Assembly: GCA_035471785.1 (NCBI GenBank)
Contig: DATIPQ010000101.1
Coordinates: 1 to 64,000 of the forward strand
Length of the DNA: 64,000 nt
Direction: 5' to 3'
Source: Acidobacteriota bacterium
Lineage (GTDB): Bacteria; Acidobacteriota; UBA6911; RPQK01; DATIPO01
The notes under the pieces are model-generated. The model did no database searches. It was not told the DNA's origin and worked only from the letters and a program-made list of their open reading frames with translations. Below are positions 18,164-27,236 of the stretch, piece by piece; the stretch's first letter is position 1; each line of letters opens with the position of its first letter. The translations under genes and the position numbers were made by a program.

Positions 18164-20400
18164 GGAGCGGCGGGCAGGTCGGCCATGACCAGGTCGGATT
18201 CGCCTGCCGCCGGGCGGACGGCGTAGAGGGAGCGTCCGTCGGGAGCGAGGGCGATGCGTCCCCAGCGGCCGGCCGGGAAGGTTTGCAGCACCTCCTCCTG
18301 CCCGCTCTCAGGGTTGAGGCGGATGAGAAGCGTGGAGTCCTCCTGGCCGCGCAGGAAGCAGAGCCCCTGCGGGCAGGCCACCACCGATCCCTCCCCCCGC
18401 AACTCCGCCAGAGCTTCCACCAACGTCTCGCGTCCGCTGGTCAGGTGGAACCGGAAGAGGCCCGGCTGATCGTACTTGATCAGGTAGAGGTACTCGCCCC
18501 GTAAACCCGGAAAGCCGCTGTAGCCGCCCTGGGAAGTGACCTGCTGCAGCAAGGGCCCGGTCGAGGGGTCGTCCTGGGAGGCCAGAACCGTTGACGAAGA
18601 AGCTCGCTCCGCTTTGGGGTGCGGCGGCACACCCCGAGTCGGGAAAGGACTGCGCCAGATCTGCCATTGGCCTCCCCGGTTGGAACCGAAGTAGATCCAG
18701 CGTCCGTCAGTAGACCAGGCGGGTGAAAGCTCGCTGGACCGGGCTTGGGTCAGCCGCAGCAGGCGTCCGCTCTCGACTTCGGCCAGGTAGATGTCGGCAT
18801 GGCCGTGAGGACGGGCGTCGAAGGCCACCCAGCGTCCGTCGGGCGAGATGCGGGGCGAGCCGGCGAAGGGCCCGCCGAAGGAGGTCAGGCGGCGGTCCTG
18901 ACCGTCGCGCCGCATCCAGATCTCGTAGCTGCCGCTGCGGTCTGAGGCGTAGGCCAGCAGTCCCCCGGGGCCAGGGGCGGGCGCGATGTCGTCTCGGGTG
19001 GTCTCCACCACCCCCGTAACCGTCCCCTGCTCGAGGTCGAGACGGACGATGTCGGCCTGCTGGCGGCGGCTCTGCACCACGACGCGCCGTCCATCGGGCG
19101 ACACGGTCGGGAAAGAGGGCCAGGGGATATCCAGCGGCATCCACTGCAGGAGCCGGGTCCGCAGATCGAGGCGCCACAGTCCGCCGCTGCCTCCCCGGTT
19201 GGATGCCATGAGCAGGGAGCGTCCATCGGGTGTGAATGCGTGTCCGTAAAGGGCCGCGGCATCGCCGGTCAGACGCTCAGCAGGACCGCCGTCCAGGGGA
19301 GCCAGGAAGACGTCCTGGGTCATCATGCTGACGCTGCGGGTGAAGGCGACGGATTGGCCGTCGGGCGAAAAGGAGGGGTCTTTGTCGCCCCAGTGCTGTC
19401 CTTGAGGGGGCGGCAGGAAGCGGCTCTCCCGGCCGTCGGAGGAAAGCAGCCGGATGGCGAAGGACTGACCCTGTCCGGGCCGGTCGGAAAAGGCCATCCA
19501 GCGGCCGTCAGGCGAGTAGGCCAGGTCGACGGCCTGGTTCATTCCGCAGTCCGACAGCTTGATGGGCACGCCGCCCAGGGAGGGGATCTCGTAGATGGAG
19601 CAGGTGTCGTCGGCAAAGCGCATGAAGGCGAGGCGGTCCCCATCCGGATGCCAGGCGGGGGCCACGTCATGTTCGGGACCGTCCGTCAACTGCAGCAGGC
19701 TCTCGGCATCGGCCATGCGGACGAAAAGGTTCCAGGAACCGCCTTCGTCCAGGGAGCGCTGGGCGAAGGCCACCTGATTGCCGTCGGGGGAAAAGGCCGG
19801 AAGCACTTCGCGTCCGGGCATGCTGGTGAGCGGGCGGGTGCGCAGCGGGATGGGATGAGGCGCCTGAGGACGCGGCGCCGCCCAATAGACGACAGCCATC
19901 GTTCCCACCACCAGCACCGCCAGGCCCAGGGGAACGAGCAGCAGCCAGCGCGCTCTCCAGGGGCCCTGAGCCTCGCGGGCGACCGCAGCAGACGGCGGTG
20001 CAGCCTCGTCGATTTCGCCAGGGAGGCGCACAGGAACCACCAGTCGGTAGCCCCGCTTGGGAATGGTTTCGATGAAGCGGGCTTGGGAGGCCGTCTCCCC
20101 GAGGGCCTTGCGCAGATCGGAAACAGCGCGCGTCAGCACCTCTTCGTTGACGGCCGTCTCCGGCCACACCTTGGCCAGAAGCTGCTGGCGGGTGAGCACC
20201 TGGCCGGGACGCGCAGCCAGGCATTGCAAGACCTGCATGGCCTTGGGCGTCACCCGCTCCATCCGGCCCGCGCAGTTGAGCCGGTGCAGCTCGGGCTCCA
20301 CCCTGACATCGCCTACGAAAAAGTCTTTAGAAACGTCCACGCGTGATCGGATGCGGCTCCCTGGTACTCGAAAAATAGCACGGGGGGAGGAAAATTTCAT
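18160..20400 (-). CDS. winged-helix DNA-binding / TolB-like beta-propeller membrane protein
   Basis: A 746-residue protein with an OmpR/PhoB-type winged-helix domain at about residues 15-110 (RVTPKAMQVLQCLAARPGQV, then RAVSDLRKALG and KRGYRLVVPV), one membrane helix near 140-165 (LLLVPLGLAVLVVGTMAVVYW), and a long C-terminal series of PD40/WD40-like strands with repeated FSPDG-x-x-(V/L)AF motifs. This architecture is common in Acidobacteriota. It resembles CadC-like membrane-bound regulators with an extracytoplasmic sensor propeller, but the ligand is unknown. I start it at the ATG at 20400; reading further upstream only runs through the antisense of the next gene. Its stop TAG is in repeat A2. 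It diverges from the MBL gene with 45 bases between them. Confidence 0.88.
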   Translation of the reverse strand: MKFSSPRAIFRVPGSRIRSRVDVSKDFFVGDVRVEPELHRLNCAGRMERVTPKAMQVLQCLAARPGQVLTRQQLLAKVWPETAVNEEVLTRAVSDLRKALGETASQARFIETIPKRGYRLVVPVRLPGEIDEAAPPSAAVAREAQGPWRARWLLLVPLGLAVLVVGTMAVVYWAAPRPQAPHPIPLRTRPLTSMPGREVLPAFSPDGNQVAFAQRSLDEGGSWNLFVRMADAESLLQLTDGPEHDVAPAWHPDGDRLAFMRFADDTCSIYEIPSLGGVPIKLSDCGMNQAVDLAYSPDGRWMAFSDRPGQGQSFAIRLLSSDGRESRFLPPPQGQHWGDKDPSFSPDGQSVAFTRSVSMMTQDVFLAPLDGGPAERLTGDAAALYGHAFTPDGRSLLMASNRGGSGGLWRLDLRTRLLQWMPLDIPWPSFPTVSPDGRRVVVQSRRQQADIVRLDLEQGTVTGVVETTRDDIAPAPGPGGLLAYASDRSGSYEIWMRRDGQDRRLTSFGGPFAGSPRISPDGRWVAFDARPHGHADIYLAEVESGRLLRLTQARSSELSPAWSTDGRWIYFGSNRGGQWQIWRSPFPTRGVPPHPKAERASSSTVLASQDDPSTGPLLQQVTSQGGYSGFPGLRGEYLYLIKYDQPGLFRFHLTSGRETLVEALAELRGEGSVVACPQGLCFLRGQEDSTLLIRLNPESGQEEVLQTFPAGRWGRIALAPDGRSLYAVRPAAGESDLVMADLPAAP

Positions 20401-20445
20401 CTTTTTCTCAGGATCTGCCGCCGTACTGCGGACAAACTGAAGTCC

Positions 20446-22566
20446 ATGAAGAAGACCAGCGCCGCGGTGCTTGTGGCGATTCTCCTGGGTCCGCTCTGCC
20501 AGTTCGGCGTCCCAGCAGCAACTCTGTCGGCCCAGGACGACCCGGGGCCCGGCGGCCGCTTTGAAGCTGTCCAGGTCGCGCCCCAGGTCACCGTCTTCGT
20601 CCAGCAGGAGATCCTGCTCTATCCGGTGCAGGGCAACATCGTCCTTATCGAGCGCGGGCAGGACGCGCTGGTGGTGGACTCGGGACGCACCCCTTCCTGG
20701 GCCGCGGCCGTCATCGCCGAAATACGCCGCACCACCGACAAGCCCGTCCGCTACCTGGTCAACACCCACTGGCACGGAGACCATCACCACGGCAACTCCA
20801 CCTTCCTGGACGCTTTTCCCGGCCTGACCCTGGTGGGACACGCCGAGACCAGCCGGGAAATCGCCAATCAGGGCAAGCGCAGCCTGGAGGGACAGATCCG
20901 CCTGATGGAGAACCCTCAGCCCTGGCTCGACGCCCTGCAGAAAAACGACGATGGACGCGGCAATCCTCTGCGCCCCGATCAACGGCACCGCATCCGCCAG
21001 ATGACGGGAATGCCGGCCCAGTACCTGGAGGAACTGCGTCAGGTCGAACTGACTCCTCCCGCATTCACCTACCGCCAGGGCCTGGTGCTGGGAGAAGGCG
21101 AGGAGCGCGTCGAGATCTTTTCCAACGGCCCCGGCAATACGGCCGCCGATTCCATCCTCTACCTGCCGGGATCCAAGATCGTCATCACGGGCGACCTGCT
21201 GACGTCCACCGTCCCCTTCATGTCGGGCAGCCACCCGCGCGGTTGGCTGGCCCGCTTGCGTGAAATCGGCGAACTCGACTTCGAAGTCATCATTCCCGGG
21301 CACGGCCTTCCCCAGCGCGACCGCAGACTGCTCGACCTCCACATCGACCTGCTGGAGACCATCATCGAGCAGGCCGAAGCGGCGGTGGAGGCGGGAGAAA
21401 CACTGGAGGCCTTCATGGAGGGCCTCGACCTAAGCCGGTTCCGCCAGGCCTACTGCGGGGAAGACGACTTCCTGATTCAGGAGTTCGACGCCAGGGTCAC
21501 CTACGCGGCGGTGCCCTCAGCCTACCGCGAGACGCTGCGCGTCCGCCGCCGGCAGCAGGACAGCGAGTGGACCCTTCCCCTGGGCGAAGCTGTTCGAACC
21601 AAATCCGAGGAATTGCGGGCACAGGCTGCCTCTCTGGAAATCGCAGAGGGGGCCAAAGCGCTCAAGGAACGCGTCCTGGAAGACCTCGACAGAGTCGATT
21701 CGGAGCTTGACGCCGACCGCCATCTGCTGGCCCTGTACCGATTGGGTTCGGCCTGGGAAGGTCTCTTCAGCGCCGCCCAAGCCTACGGCCGGCAAGAGGA
21801 CAAACCTGAGGACGCGGATGCTTTTCAGAGCCACTGGAGCGGCATCAAGGCAACCCTTGAAAGCAGACGCCAGGCGCTGCTCGACTCTCCTGCTCAAGAA
21901 AAGGACGAGACCCTGACGCCGCTGGCCGTGCGGGCCATGGCCGATATTTCGCTCATGCAGACCCTGCCCTATGTCAACGCCGCGGGACTCTACGCTCACA
22001 GCACTTCAGTGTCTTACGGCCTCTACGCCTTGGGCCAGGGCCAGTCCCACCTGCGCTGGGCCGAGTGGTGCCGCGGCCAGAAAGTCTCGCAGGGGCGTCC
22101 GCAGCCGGCCCTTCGCGAAACGGCGGCTGCTCTACTGGCCGACTTGGAGCAGCGCACCGGAGAGGCCTTCGAGGATCCTGAACTGGCCATAGAAATGCAC
22201 TCCCGCTTCATCCAGCTCAACGCATCCCTGAAAAAAGCCCGCGAGGTATTGGCGGCCGAAGGCAAGACGGTTCAGCCCATTTCCGCCTTGCTTCCGCTGC
22301 TGGAGGCAGAGATGCACCTGCAGGAAATCCTCTCCCGGCAATCGCCTCTCGCCGCCGCCGGGCGTCATCGGCTGCAACTCGAGAACTGGCAGCGGCGCAT
22401 CAAGGCCTCGCCCTTCGACCACTCCCTGGCGCTGCTCTTCCTGCAAAGGGCCGGTGAAGCGCTTGAGGCTGCTGAGGAGAACGAGGAGCCGGAAGAGGAA
22501 CTGCGTTCGGCCGCGGCCATCCTGGAGGGTGTCTTGCCAGCCTACTTCACCTGGGTCAAGGAGTGA
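20446..22566 (+). CDS. secreted metallo-beta-lactamase-fold hydrolase with large helical C-terminal domain
   Basis: A 706-residue protein with a signal peptide (residues 1-29, ending near TLSAQ). The MBL domain (about 40-320) shows H108-x-H110-x-D112-H113, H132, GD at 249-250 and PGHG near 285. The usual third histidine in the G-x-x-HT motif is replaced by Asn (GPGNTAAD, N231). Residues about 350-706 form an all-helical, charged region I cannot assign. It ends 52 bases before the selenoprotein-like gene and is likely cotranscribed with it. It is divergent from the winged-helix/TolB-like gene, which may control it. Substrate unknown; the beta-lactamase name refers only to the fold. Confidence 0.82.
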   Translation: MKKTSAAVLVAILLGPLCQFGVPAATLSAQDDPGPGGRFEAVQVAPQVTVFVQQEILLYPVQGNIVLIERGQDALVVDSGRTPSWAAAVIAEIRRTTDKPVRYLVNTHWHGDHHHGNSTFLDAFPGLTLVGHAETSREIANQGKRSLEGQIRLMENPQPWLDALQKNDDGRGNPLRPDQRHRIRQMTGMPAQYLEELRQVELTPPAFTYRQGLVLGEGEERVEIFSNGPGNTAADSILYLPGSKIVITGDLLTSTVPFMSGSHPRGWLARLREIGELDFEVIIPGHGLPQRDRRLLDLHIDLLETIIEQAEAAVEAGETLEAFMEGLDLSRFRQAYCGEDDFLIQEFDARVTYAAVPSAYRETLRVRRRQQDSEWTLPLGEAVRTKSEELRAQAASLEIAEGAKALKERVLEDLDRVDSELDADRHLLALYRLGSAWEGLFSAAQAYGRQEDKPEDADAFQSHWSGIKATLESRRQALLDSPAQEKDETLTPLAVRAMADISLMQTLPYVNAAGLYAHSTSVSYGLYALGQGQSHLRWAEWCRGQKVSQGRPQPALRETAAALLADLEQRTGEAFEDPELAIEMHSRFIQLNASLKKAREVLAAEGKTVQPISALLPLLEAEMHLQEILSRQSPLAAAGRHRLQLENWQRRIKASPFDHSLALLFLQRAGEALEAAEENEEPEEELRSAAAILEGVLPAYFTWVKE

Positions 22567-22618
22567 GCTGACAACCCGCAACGTGCTCAACGACCCAAGA
22601 AGACGAGGAAAAACCGAC

Positions 22619-23503
22619 ATGATGACTTGGATTCCGACCAGGCCTGCCAGACTGCGGATCGCCGTGACACTGCTGGCGGCAAGTCTATGCACACCGCTGT
22701 TCATGGGCACGGAGGCGATGGCGCAAGCCGATGAAGTGGTCGTGACGCTGGTGCGCTGGCCCTACACCTGAAACCTTTCCGATCCAGCAAGTTTGCTGAT
22801 ACGAGAAGTGGTGAAGGGATATGAAGGCCGGGTCGTCTACCGCGACGAGAACCTGGGCGAATCGGAACTGGCGGAGCGTTTCGGAGTGGGACGCTACCCG
22901 GCCGTCTGGGTCGACCAGGCCCTGGTGGCGACTCCACGCGACTTCTATCTCTGGGGGGAGGAGGGGGAGGGCCGCTATACGCCCTGGAAGAACGCCGAAA
23001 ACCGGGCCAAGTTCAAGAACGACCTGAAGCGGATGATCGACATCCGGCTGCGGGGAGAAGAGCTGGAATCGCTTTCCGCCGACCCCCTGCTGGAGATCGC
23101 TTCCCTGCCCGACTTCGAGGTCGCCGACCTGGAGGGCAATCCGCTGCGCGACGACGACCTGCAGGGCAAGGTGGTGATCGTCGAATTCTGGGCCACCTGG
23201 TGTCCGCCCTGCATCCGCACGCTGCGGTGGCTGAAGGAGGCCCGGAAGGAGTGGGGGGACGAGGTGGCAATTGTGGCCTTGGCGGTGGAAAGCCCGGCTC
23301 AGGACGTGGCCGATTTTCCCCACAAAGTCGGACGCGTGGCCATGGCTACCCCCGAACTCATCCGCCTCTTCGGCGACGTCACCGCCGTCCCCACTCTCTT
23401 CGTCTTCGACCGGCAAGGCCGCACCGCCAAGGTCTTCTACGGAGCGCCCGAAGGATTGCACGAGCAAGTGGAGAGCCTGGTGCAGGAACTCAGCCGAGAT
23501 TAG
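22619..23503 (+). CDS. candidate secreted selenoprotein: Sec-containing thioredoxin-like domain fused to TlpA-type thioredoxin
   Basis: One continuous frame of 294 codons interrupted only by TGA at 22769-22771 (codon 51). Residues 1-36 are a signal peptide ending AMAQA. Domain 1 (about 39-120) has the thioredoxin order: strand VVVTLV, loop RWPYT-U-NLS, helix, strand RVVYRDEN, and a Y-P cis-proline turn (GRYPAVWVD). The UGA sits where thioredoxin has its first active-site Cys (giving U-x-x-S). Domain 2 (about 155-294) is TlpA/ResA-like with FWATWCPPC, cysteines 195 and 198. A hairpin at 22774-22811 matches bacterial SECIS layout. SD GAGGAA lies 8 bases upstream of the ATG. Role inferred: periplasmic thiol/selenol redox enzyme working with the MBL-fold protein. 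The alternative is a nonsense-mutated pseudogene. Confidence 0.75.
22774..22811 (+). promoter_or_regulatory. SECIS-like mRNA hairpin for UGA recoding
   Basis: Counting the U of UGA as 1, bases 6-43 fold into one hairpin: C6-G43, C7-G42, U8.G40, U9-A39, U10-A38, C11-G37, C12-G35, G13-C34, A14-U32, U15-A31, bulged C16, C17-G30, A18-U29, G19-C28, C20-G27, A21-U26, apical loop region A22 G23 U24 U25. G23 and U24, the SelB contacts in the E. coli fdhF element, occupy the same positions here, and a pyrimidine bulge sits at 16 (U17 in fdhF). Codons over the hairpin are atypical for this GC-rich genome (AGT, TTG, ATA, CGA). Confidence 0.75.
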
Positions 23504-23625
23504 CGCAGCCTTGCCACCGCTCAACGGCATAAGCCTCCAACCGTCCTCCTCCGCAGGCGCTTTGTTGGCTCCTGCCGCGGACGTATACTCGCATTGAGAG
23601 CTAACGGCGCAAGGAGGAGGACGCC

Positions 23626-24903
23626 ATGAGCAAGGACAAGCGACACGTCTCGATCGAAGGCCACGACCTGCGCCCCGAAAGCCTGATGATGAGCTACGGC
23701 TACAACCCGGCCCTGTCGGAAGGGGCCGTCAAGCCGCCGATTTTTCAGACCTCCACCTTCGTCTTCAAGAACGCCGAGGAGGGAAAGGCCTTCTTCGAGA
23801 TCGCTTACGGACTGCGCGAGAGAGGCCCCAACGAGAGGCTGGGACTGATTTACAGCCGCCTCAACAATCCCGACCTGGAAGTGCTGGAGGACCGGCTCAC
23901 GCTTTGGGACAAGGCCGAGGCCTGCGCCGTCTTCGGAAGCGGAATGGCGGCCTGCTCCACGGTGCTTTTCGAGTTCCTGCGTCCGGGCGACGTGGTGCTC
24001 TACAGCCAGCCCGTCTACGGGGGCACCGACTACCTGATCAAGCACATCCTGCCCCGTTACGGCATCGTTCCGGTGGGCTTCTACGCCAGCCATCCGACCG
24101 ACGAAGTAGAGCAGGTGCTGGTCGATTCGGGCCAGGCCGACAAGCTCAAGCTGGTCTTCCTGGAAACGCCCGCCAATCCGTCCAACGCCATCGTCGACAT
24201 CGAGAACTGCGCGCGTATCGCCAACAAGTATTCCAGCTCCCAAGACCCGGCCTACGTAGCGGTCGACAATACTTTCCTGGGTCCGCTCTGGCAACAGCCC
24301 CTGCGCCACGGAGCCGACCTGGTGCTCTATTCGGCCACCAAGTACATCGGCGGACACAGCGACTTGATCGGGGGCGTGTGCCTGGGCAGCAGGGCATTGA
24401 TCGACCGCGTCAAGACCCTGCGCACCTTCGTGGGCAACATGCCCGACGCCTGGACCGGCTGGCTGCTGCTGCGCTCGCTGGAAACCCTCAAGCTGCGCAT
24501 GACCTGCCAGATGAAGAATGCACGCTATGTGGCCGACTTCCTGGCCGACCATCCCCAGGTCGAGAGGGTTCATTACCTGGGTCACATCGATCTGGAGGAC
24601 GCCCGCTACAAACTCTACAAAAAGCAGTGTCTGGCGCCCGGCGGAATGATCTCCTTCGAGATCGTGGGAGGACAGGAGGCGGCTTTCAGGTTCCTCAACT
24701 CGCTGCAGCTCTTCAAGCTGGCGGTCAGCCTGGGGGGGACCGAGTCGCTGGCCGAGCACCCCTCCACCATGACTCATGCCGACGTCAGCAAGGAAGACCA
24801 GGCCAAGATGGGCATCACCGAGGGCCTGATACGCCTCTCCATCGGGGTGGAACATCCCCAGGACCTGCTGGCCGATCTGGAACAGGCATTAGCTGCCGTC
24901 TAA
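23626..24903 (+). CDS. cystathionine gamma-synthase-family PLP enzyme
   Basis: A 425-residue pyridoxal-phosphate enzyme of the Cys/Met metabolism family. The PLP lysine is K239 in LYSATKYIGGHSD. Other family marks are SGMAACSTV, the YGGTDYLI loop, DNTFLGPLWQQPL, and LGGTESLAEHPSTMTH near the C-terminus. Members include cystathionine gamma-synthase, cystathionine lyases and methionine gamma-lyase; sequence reading does not separate these here. Strong SD (AAGGAGGAGG) 6 bases before the ATG. It stands alone; its 3' end overlaps the end of the convergent FlhB-like gene by 15 bases. Confidence 0.88.
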   Translation: MSKDKRHVSIEGHDLRPESLMMSYGYNPALSEGAVKPPIFQTSTFVFKNAEEGKAFFEIAYGLRERGPNERLGLIYSRLNNPDLEVLEDRLTLWDKAEACAVFGSGMAACSTVLFEFLRPGDVVLYSQPVYGGTDYLIKHILPRYGIVPVGFYASHPTDEVEQVLVDSGQADKLKLVFLETPANPSNAIVDIENCARIANKYSSSQDPAYVAVDNTFLGPLWQQPLRHGADLVLYSATKYIGGHSDLIGGVCLGSRALIDRVKTLRTFVGNMPDAWTGWLLLRSLETLKLRMTCQMKNARYVADFLADHPQVERVHYLGHIDLEDARYKLYKKQCLAPGGMISFEIVGGQEAAFRFLNSLQLFKLAVSLGGTESLAEHPSTMTHADVSKEDQAKMGITEGLIRLSIGVEHPQDLLADLEQALAAV

Positions 24904-25203
24904 CGGATCGTCTTGCAGCGAAGCCCGGTAGAGGAAGGCCAGGATCTCGGCGACGGCGGCATAGATGGGGGCAGGAATCTCTTCGTTGAGGTCGAGGCGG
25001 GACAGCACCTGCACCAGGTCGCGGTCCTGGCGTACCGGCACGCCGCTTTCCCGGGCCATGCGGATGATCTTCTGGGCCAGCTTTCCGTGCCCCTTGGCCG
25101 TCATGCGGGGAGCCGGGTCGTCGTAGGGGCTGTAGCGCAAGGCGGCGGCGAATTCCCGTTCCCGGCGCGATCCCTGCTCCGTCCTGGTCTTCTTGTCGTT
25201 CAT
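24889..25203 (-). CDS. FlhB C-terminal-domain-like protein (FhlB type)
   Basis: A 104-residue cytoplasmic protein resembling the C-terminal cytoplasmic domain of FlhB: ALRYSPYDDPAPRMTAKGHG, KIIRMARESGVPVRQDRDLV and LSRLDLNEEIPAPIYAAVAE in sequence. FlhB's NPTH autocleavage motif is absent, as in stand-alone FhlB/YlqH-like proteins. FlhB sets export-substrate specificity in the flagellar type III apparatus together with the hook-length protein FliK. It lies one base downstream of a FliK-like gene, which supports a shared flagellar role. Confidence 0.82.
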   Translation of the reverse strand: MNDKKTRTEQGSRREREFAAALRYSPYDDPAPRMTAKGHGKLAQKIIRMARESGVPVRQDRDLVQVLSRLDLNEEIPAPIYAAVAEILAFLYRASLQDDPLDGS

Positions 25204-25204
25204 C

Positions 25205-27151
25205 TCAGGCCCTCACGTCGATGAGGCGCAGGGAGGGACCGGCCGGCTCTTCCTGGCTTAGGTTGTCGAGGCTGTTGGGGGATGAATCAGGGATCTCGCT
25301 GAGGACGTCGGCCTCCAGATGGACCTGCTCGAATCCGGCCTGCTTGAGGCGTTCGCCGAGTTGAGGGAGTCGCCGGCGCAGGACCTGCAACGGCTCTTCC
25401 CGCTCGATCAGCAGCCGGGCCCGCAGCGCTTGGCCCGCGCTGTAGGCGTCGACCCGGGTCTGCCCCAACCACTGCAGTTGCAGCAGGAAGACGATGTGGT
25501 AGCCGCGTCCCGAGCCGGAGGCCCCGTCCTGGGGAGCGTCGCGGTCGGAGCGCAGGGAAAGCTGCAGGTTGGTCAGCTCGCTTCCCAACAGCAGCGGCAG
25601 TTCGATCTGGACCCCCTGAGACTGGGACAGGGAGAGCAGATTGGCGGCCTGGGAGGATTCGATGTTGGCCAGGTGGCGAGCCACTCCGGCGGCCAGGCGG
25701 CTGAGAGATTCTTCAGCAGAGGCCTGTGTCTGGGCCTGAACCTCCAGGAGCAGGGCCTTGAGATCGCTCTGGGCCACCTGGCGCAGGCCGTCGGGACGCC
25801 CCGCCAAAACGGCCTGGGCCAGTCTGCTCTCGTATTGCAGTCCGCCCTCTTCGATCATGGCCGCCAAACGGCTGGGAGAAGGGGGGCGTCCGCTTCCCGC
25901 CAGTTCCAGCAGGCGCCCTTGCAGGCGCTCAACCGACTGTGGAAGCGAGGCCTGGGGCGGCAGGGCTTTCAATTCCGACGACAGACGGGCCCAGGACTCG
26001 CCCATGGGCATCTTCAAGGCCAGCCGCTGACGCAGGATGGCGGCGATGGCCGAGTGAAAATCGCTGACGCGGTCCACCACCCGCAGCAGGGTTTGGGAAC
26101 CCGAGACCTCGACTTGCAGCAAAAGGTCCTCACCCGGCTGCGTCCCCGGCGGAACCTGGGCCAGGAAGCGTACCCCGTGAGCCTGGAGCAGATGGTTGCC
26201 CGGACCGGCCGCCCTGATGACGCGGGCGGTAACAAGCGCCCCCCTGGGAAGCCGGGGAAACTCGCCGGGCCGCAGCAACCCCTGAGTGGCGGCTTCCTGC
26301 AGCGCCTGGGCGGCTGCCGCCCGCAAGATCTGGTGGGCGGAATCGGTCCGCTGCGTTGCCACGGGGTCGGCGGATGACTCCCCGCTCCCGGGCGGAGCGC
26401 CGCTAAAAAGCGCCGTCCGCTGGCTTTGCTCCGGTCCGGCGGCGGACGCGGCCCCGAGCGGGGACGCCCGGCCCGAGCCGCCAGCCGGCGCCGCGGCCAC
26501 TTGCAGCCGCAGCACGGGATATTCGGGTCCCGACACCACTTCGGCCCACAGGGTGCGACCGGCGGGCAAACCGCCCGATTCCAGCAGCAGCGGACGTCCT
26601 CTCAGCGCCAGCAGGGCATGGTCGGCGTCCGAGGCGATGATTCGAAGAGGTACGCTTTCACCCGACTTGAGCGGGAAGGGCCCGCGCTCCTGTACGCCGG
26701 CCAGCAGGGTGCGTCCTTGGGCGGAAAGGCTTTGAGAGATGAGTATGGTGCGGGCGGGCAGGCGGACGGACCCGCCCTCTCTCTCTTCAGAGACAGCAGG
26801 CGCCGCGGCGGCACCCGTCCTCTCAGCGGCCGTCTGAGAGGAGCGCCGCGACGTCCCGCCGCCGCCCCCGCCGGAAAGCACCTCGAGGAGCGGGGGATCG
26901 CCCGGACGGATCTCGACCTGCACCTGCTTGCCGGGACGTCCGCCCAGCGGACCGTCGAGTTCGATTCGAACTCCCTCCACCTCCAGCACGGCACGAGCCG
27001 AGGTGGCCCGGATCAGAGTGGCCGTACGGCGCCCTTGCAGAGAGGCAACATCCCCAGGACCGGAATCATCCAGCAAGCGAAAAGAGAATCGGCGCGGCTG
27101 GGCGCCCTCTGAAGAGGCGGCGTCGCCAAGCGCACTTCGGCCAATCTGCAT
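25205..27151 (-). CDS. FliK-like flagellar hook-length control protein
   Basis: A 648-residue, Ala/Gln/Gly/Pro-rich protein with low-complexity N-terminal and central parts and a folded C-terminal domain from about residue 520 (HIVFLLQLQWLGQTRVDAYS, LRRRLPQLGERLKQAGFEQV), typical of FliK. FliK measures hook length and switches export specificity through FlhB. I start at the ATG at 27151 because AGGA precedes it; an ATG at 27220 lacks a ribosome-binding site. Paired with the FlhB-like gene. No other flagellar gene is in the window. Confidence 0.75.
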   Translation of the reverse strand: MQIGRSALGDAASSEGAQPRRFSFRLLDDSGPGDVASLQGRRTATLIRATSARAVLEVEGVRIELDGPLGGRPGKQVQVEIRPGDPPLLEVLSGGGGGGTSRRSSQTAAERTGAAAAPAVSEEREGGSVRLPARTILISQSLSAQGRTLLAGVQERGPFPLKSGESVPLRIIASDADHALLALRGRPLLLESGGLPAGRTLWAEVVSGPEYPVLRLQVAAAPAGGSGRASPLGAASAAGPEQSQRTALFSGAPPGSGESSADPVATQRTDSAHQILRAAAAQALQEAATQGLLRPGEFPRLPRGALVTARVIRAAGPGNHLLQAHGVRFLAQVPPGTQPGEDLLLQVEVSGSQTLLRVVDRVSDFHSAIAAILRQRLALKMPMGESWARLSSELKALPPQASLPQSVERLQGRLLELAGSGRPPSPSRLAAMIEEGGLQYESRLAQAVLAGRPDGLRQVAQSDLKALLLEVQAQTQASAEESLSRLAAGVARHLANIESSQAANLLSLSQSQGVQIELPLLLGSELTNLQLSLRSDRDAPQDGASGSGRGYHIVFLLQLQWLGQTRVDAYSAGQALRARLLIEREEPLQVLRRRLPQLGERLKQAGFEQVHLEADVLSEIPDSSPNSLDNLSQEEPAGPSLRLIDVRA

Positions 27152-27236
27152 CGTGTCCTGCTTATCGGCAGGCGCTCCCGCCTGCCTTAACCCGGCGGCG
27201 CTCTGCAAGGGCCCGCCCATGGTCTAAGATAGGAGC

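Noticed and set aside
20401-21342. N-terminal extension of the winged-helix/TolB-like gene by about 314 residues
   Set aside because: The extension is the antisense of the MBL gene. The winged-helix domain begins normally shortly after the ATG at 20400.
22619-23503. Reading the thioredoxin-like gene as a simple nonsense pseudogene
   Set aside because: There is only one stop, it lies exactly at the redox-active position, and it is followed by a SECIS-like hairpin at the correct distance. I keep the pseudogene as the alternative but not the main reading.
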